The position numbers and the translations under genes are program-made. From Anaerolineae bacterium (GTDB lineage: Bacteria > Chloroflexota > Anaerolineae > Anaerolineales > Villigracilaceae), in the NCBI GenBank assembly GCA_003484265.1, contig DNDO01000077.1, forward strand, positions 266-6,902: a stretch of 6,637 bases of DNA, given 5' to 3'. The notes under the pieces were generated by a model. It worked only from the letters and a program-made list of their open reading frames with translations, was not told where the DNA came from and searched no databases. This document shows positions 5,126 through 6,637 of this stretch, one piece after another (the first letter of the stretch is position 1; the number at the start of each line of letters is the position of its first letter).

Positions 5126-6132
5126 CAGACCGTCACATCTTGATAACGGGAGGCGCGGGCTATATCGGCTCGCTCCTCACCTCGGAACTGCTTCGCCTTA
5201 ATTACCGCGTCACCGTTCTAGACTCGCTCCTTTTCGGCGGCGAGTCCCTGGTGCCTTTCCTCCATCATCCCAACTTCCACTTCGTCAAGGCAGATGTGAC
5301 CGAACCGCGCGCGATCAAGGACTCCATAAAAGACGATTGGCAAAAACCGGATGCGATCATCCATCTGGCGGCGATCGTCGGCTTTCCCGCCTGTCAGGCT
5401 ATCGGCAAGCAGGTGGCGTGGAAATACAACGTCGAAGCCACAAAAATGGCTTTCGAGCAGGCATCAGACTTGGGCGTACATCGATTCGTGTTCGCATCCA
5501 CATATAGCAACTATGGGATGAGTCCAGACAGTAAGCCTGTCACGGAAGAAACTCCATTAAATCCACAATCACTATATGCAGAGACAAAGATCGCGGCGGA
5601 AGAATTTTTACTGGGACAAAAAGACTCAAGCTGCGCGCCGTTATTGTTTCGATTTGCGACACTATATGGCTTATCCCCGCGCACGCGCTTCGACTTGATC
5701 GTTAATCAGTTCGTTCTGGATGCGTTCACCAAACGACAGTTGATCATTTACCAACGCGGATACTCGCGCTCGTTCGTGCATATCCGTGACGTGGCGCGTG
5801 GCGTAATTTTAGGGCTTGAAGCCGAGCAGTCAAAGATCCGCGGGCAGGTCTTCAATCTTGGAACAAACGACGGCAATTATTCAAAAGATGACATCGTGCG
5901 GCTCGTTTTGAAACGGATGCCGCAAACTATTGTCGAATACAAAGACCTGACCTTCGGCGGCGACATGCGCGACATCACCGTTTCGTTTGCCAAGATCAAA
6001 AATGTTTTAGGCTTTGATACCACGCTCGATGTGGATGACGGTATCCGCGAATTGTTGTTCGCGCTCAAATCAGGAATTATCCAAGACCCTACCGACATGC
6101 GTTATCGCAACGCACAATTTATTGTTCAATAA
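5122..6132 (+). CDS. NAD-dependent sugar-nucleotide epimerase/dehydratase (extended SDR)
   Basis: The product is 336 aa, a normal length for extended short-chain dehydrogenases. The NAD(P)-binding TGGAGYIG motif is at residues 9-16, with acidic Asp34 at the end of beta-2, which favours NAD. HLAAIVG (81-87), catalytic STYSNYG (126-132) and the active-site pair Tyr152/Lys156 in YAETK complete the set. The C-terminal substrate part contains RFATLYG, YSRSFVHIRDVARG and VFNLGT, usual for UDP- or dTDP-sugar epimerases and dehydratases. The exact sugar cannot be assigned; the enzyme should act in the cytoplasm on a nucleotide sugar. The ATG overlaps the TGA of the regulator gene, with AAGGAAG (5111-5117) just upstream. 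The next gene, GDP-L-fucose synthase-like, begins 42 bp downstream in the same direction, supporting a surface-polysaccharide or glycosylation operon. Confidence 0.92.
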   Translation: MTDRHILITGGAGYIGSLLTSELLRLNYRVTVLDSLLFGGESLVPFLHHPNFHFVKADVTEPRAIKDSIKDDWQKPDAIIHLAAIVGFPACQAIGKQVAWKYNVEATKMAFEQASDLGVHRFVFASTYSNYGMSPDSKPVTEETPLNPQSLYAETKIAAEEFLLGQKDSSCAPLLFRFATLYGLSPRTRFDLIVNQFVLDAFTKRQLIIYQRGYSRSFVHIRDVARGVILGLEAEQSKIRGQVFNLGTNDGNYSKDDIVRLVLKRMPQTIVEYKDLTFGGDMRDITVSFAKIKNVLGFDTTLDVDDGIRELLFALKSGIIQDPTDMRYRNAQFIVQ

Positions 6133-6174
6133 TCCAAGACCTCACGAGTCTTACTTAGAACCGAGGAGAAATCC

Positions 6175-6637
6175 ATGTCAAATCAATTCTGGCAGGACAA
6201 AAAAGTGATCGTCACAGGCGGAAGCGGCTTTCTCGGCTCTTTCGTCGTTGAAAAGTTAAAAGAACGCGGCGCGGGAGACGTATTCGTTCCGCGCAGTTCA
6301 CAATATGATTTGCGCCACCCAGATGGCATCGCGGACATGTTGAATGACAACAAAGCTAATATGATTATCCACCTGGCGGCGTTGGCAGGCGGTATCGGCG
6401 CGAACCGCGCTCGTCCTGCTGAATTTTTCTACGACAATATGATTATGGGTGTAGAACTCATGCATCACGCTTATAAAAGAGGCGTTGGGAAATTTGTTGC
6501 AACAGGAACAGTTTGTGCCTATCCAAAATTTACTCCAGTCCCATTCAAAGAAGATGACATTTGGAATGGTTATCCTGAAGAGACAAATGCACCTTATGGA
6601 CTCGCAAAGAAGATGATGCTGGTGCAGGCGCAAACCT
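6175..6637 (+). CDS. fcl: GDP-L-fucose synthase (3' end beyond window)
   Basis: The first 154 codons are present and the frame is open to the window edge; the family is about 310-320 aa, so about half is missing. TGGSGFLG (14-21) binds NADP(H). HLAALAGGIGANRARP (66-81), TGTVCAYPKFTPVPFKE (110-126) and NGYPEETNAPYGLAKK (131-146) are strongly characteristic of GDP-fucose synthase (GMER/Fcl). The catalytic positions appear as Thr112 (Ser in the E. coli enzyme), Cys114, Tyr141 and Lys145. The enzyme epimerises and reduces GDP-4-keto-6-deoxymannose to GDP-L-fucose in the cytoplasm. The ATG at 6175 has GAGGAG (6163-6168) at 6-nt spacing. It follows the epimerase by 42 bp without a terminator. A GDP-mannose 4,6-dehydratase gene, which supplies its substrate, would be expected nearby but is not in this window. 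Confidence 0.9.
   Translation, partial: MSNQFWQDKKVIVTGGSGFLGSFVVEKLKERGAGDVFVPRSSQYDLRHPDGIADMLNDNKANMIIHLAALAGGIGANRARPAEFFYDNMIMGVELMHHAYKRGVGKFVATGTVCAYPKFTPVPFKEDDIWNGYPEETNAPYGLAKKMMLVQAQT

Noticed and set aside
6136..6152. Small hairpin AAGAC/GTCTT between epimerase and fucose synthase genes as a terminator
   Set aside because: The stem has only 5 weak pairs and no T tract, and the genes look co-transcribed.
6298..6633. 111-codon minus-strand reading frame
   Set aside because: It is antisense to the GDP-L-fucose synthase gene, whose motifs are unmistakable.

Overview
The window reads as chromosomal DNA of a mesophilic, moderate-GC bacterium. The mix of genes (DUF1059, lipoproteins with a plain Cys lipobox, DUF3179, DM13, a CatE-like VOC protein, a winged-helix regulator beside sugar-nucleotide epimerases) suggests Chloroflexota, perhaps Anaerolineae. 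This is an impression from gene content only; no rRNA or marker gene is present.

Layout: (1) Positions 1-732 are a partly decayed region. A 63-aa DUF1059 gene (minus strand, own promoter and terminator) lies between two diverged copies of a broken VOC/glyoxalase gene fragment (1-79 and about 458-622; 74 of 79 bases identical). (2) Positions 733-2908 (plus) hold two genes for exported lipoproteins: an alpha/beta-hydrolase esterase with a complete HGGG/GxSxG/D/H set, and a DUF3179 protein. (3) Positions 2912-3826 (minus) encode an intact two-domain VOC protein, convergent with DUF3179, and 3933-4514 (minus) a membrane-anchored DM13 protein. (4) From 4649 (plus) a winged-helix regulator, an NAD-dependent sugar epimerase (ATGA overlap) and the start of a GDP-L-fucose synthase form an apparent operon for nucleotide-sugar or surface-polysaccharide synthesis. 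It is led by a near-consensus sigma-70 promoter whose -10 box and start site overlap a perfect 17-bp palindrome.

Main discovery: the DUF3179 frame is open from 1814 to 2908 except for one TGA at 2189-2191. That TGA sits exactly where this family has the first Cys of its VTY-C-x-x-C motif, so the protein would read VTY-U-I-V-C. Immediately after the TGA, bases 2192-2236 can fold into a long hairpin (about 10-bp lower stem, 3-nt bulge, 9-bp upper stem) capped by a GUUU loop, the architecture of a bacterial SECIS element. The best explanation is a selenocysteine-containing DUF3179 lipoprotein with a UxxC redox motif, which I do not recall as a described selenoprotein family. A sequencing error or a recent nonsense mutation is the alternative. 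TGA is an ordinary stop in the regulator gene and at the end of DUF3179, so general recoding is not supported.

The esterase, DUF3179 and DM13 proteins are all predicted to act outside the cytoplasmic membrane. DUF3179 (if UxxC) and DM13 (conserved Cys) may both be redox proteins, but a shared pathway is only inference.
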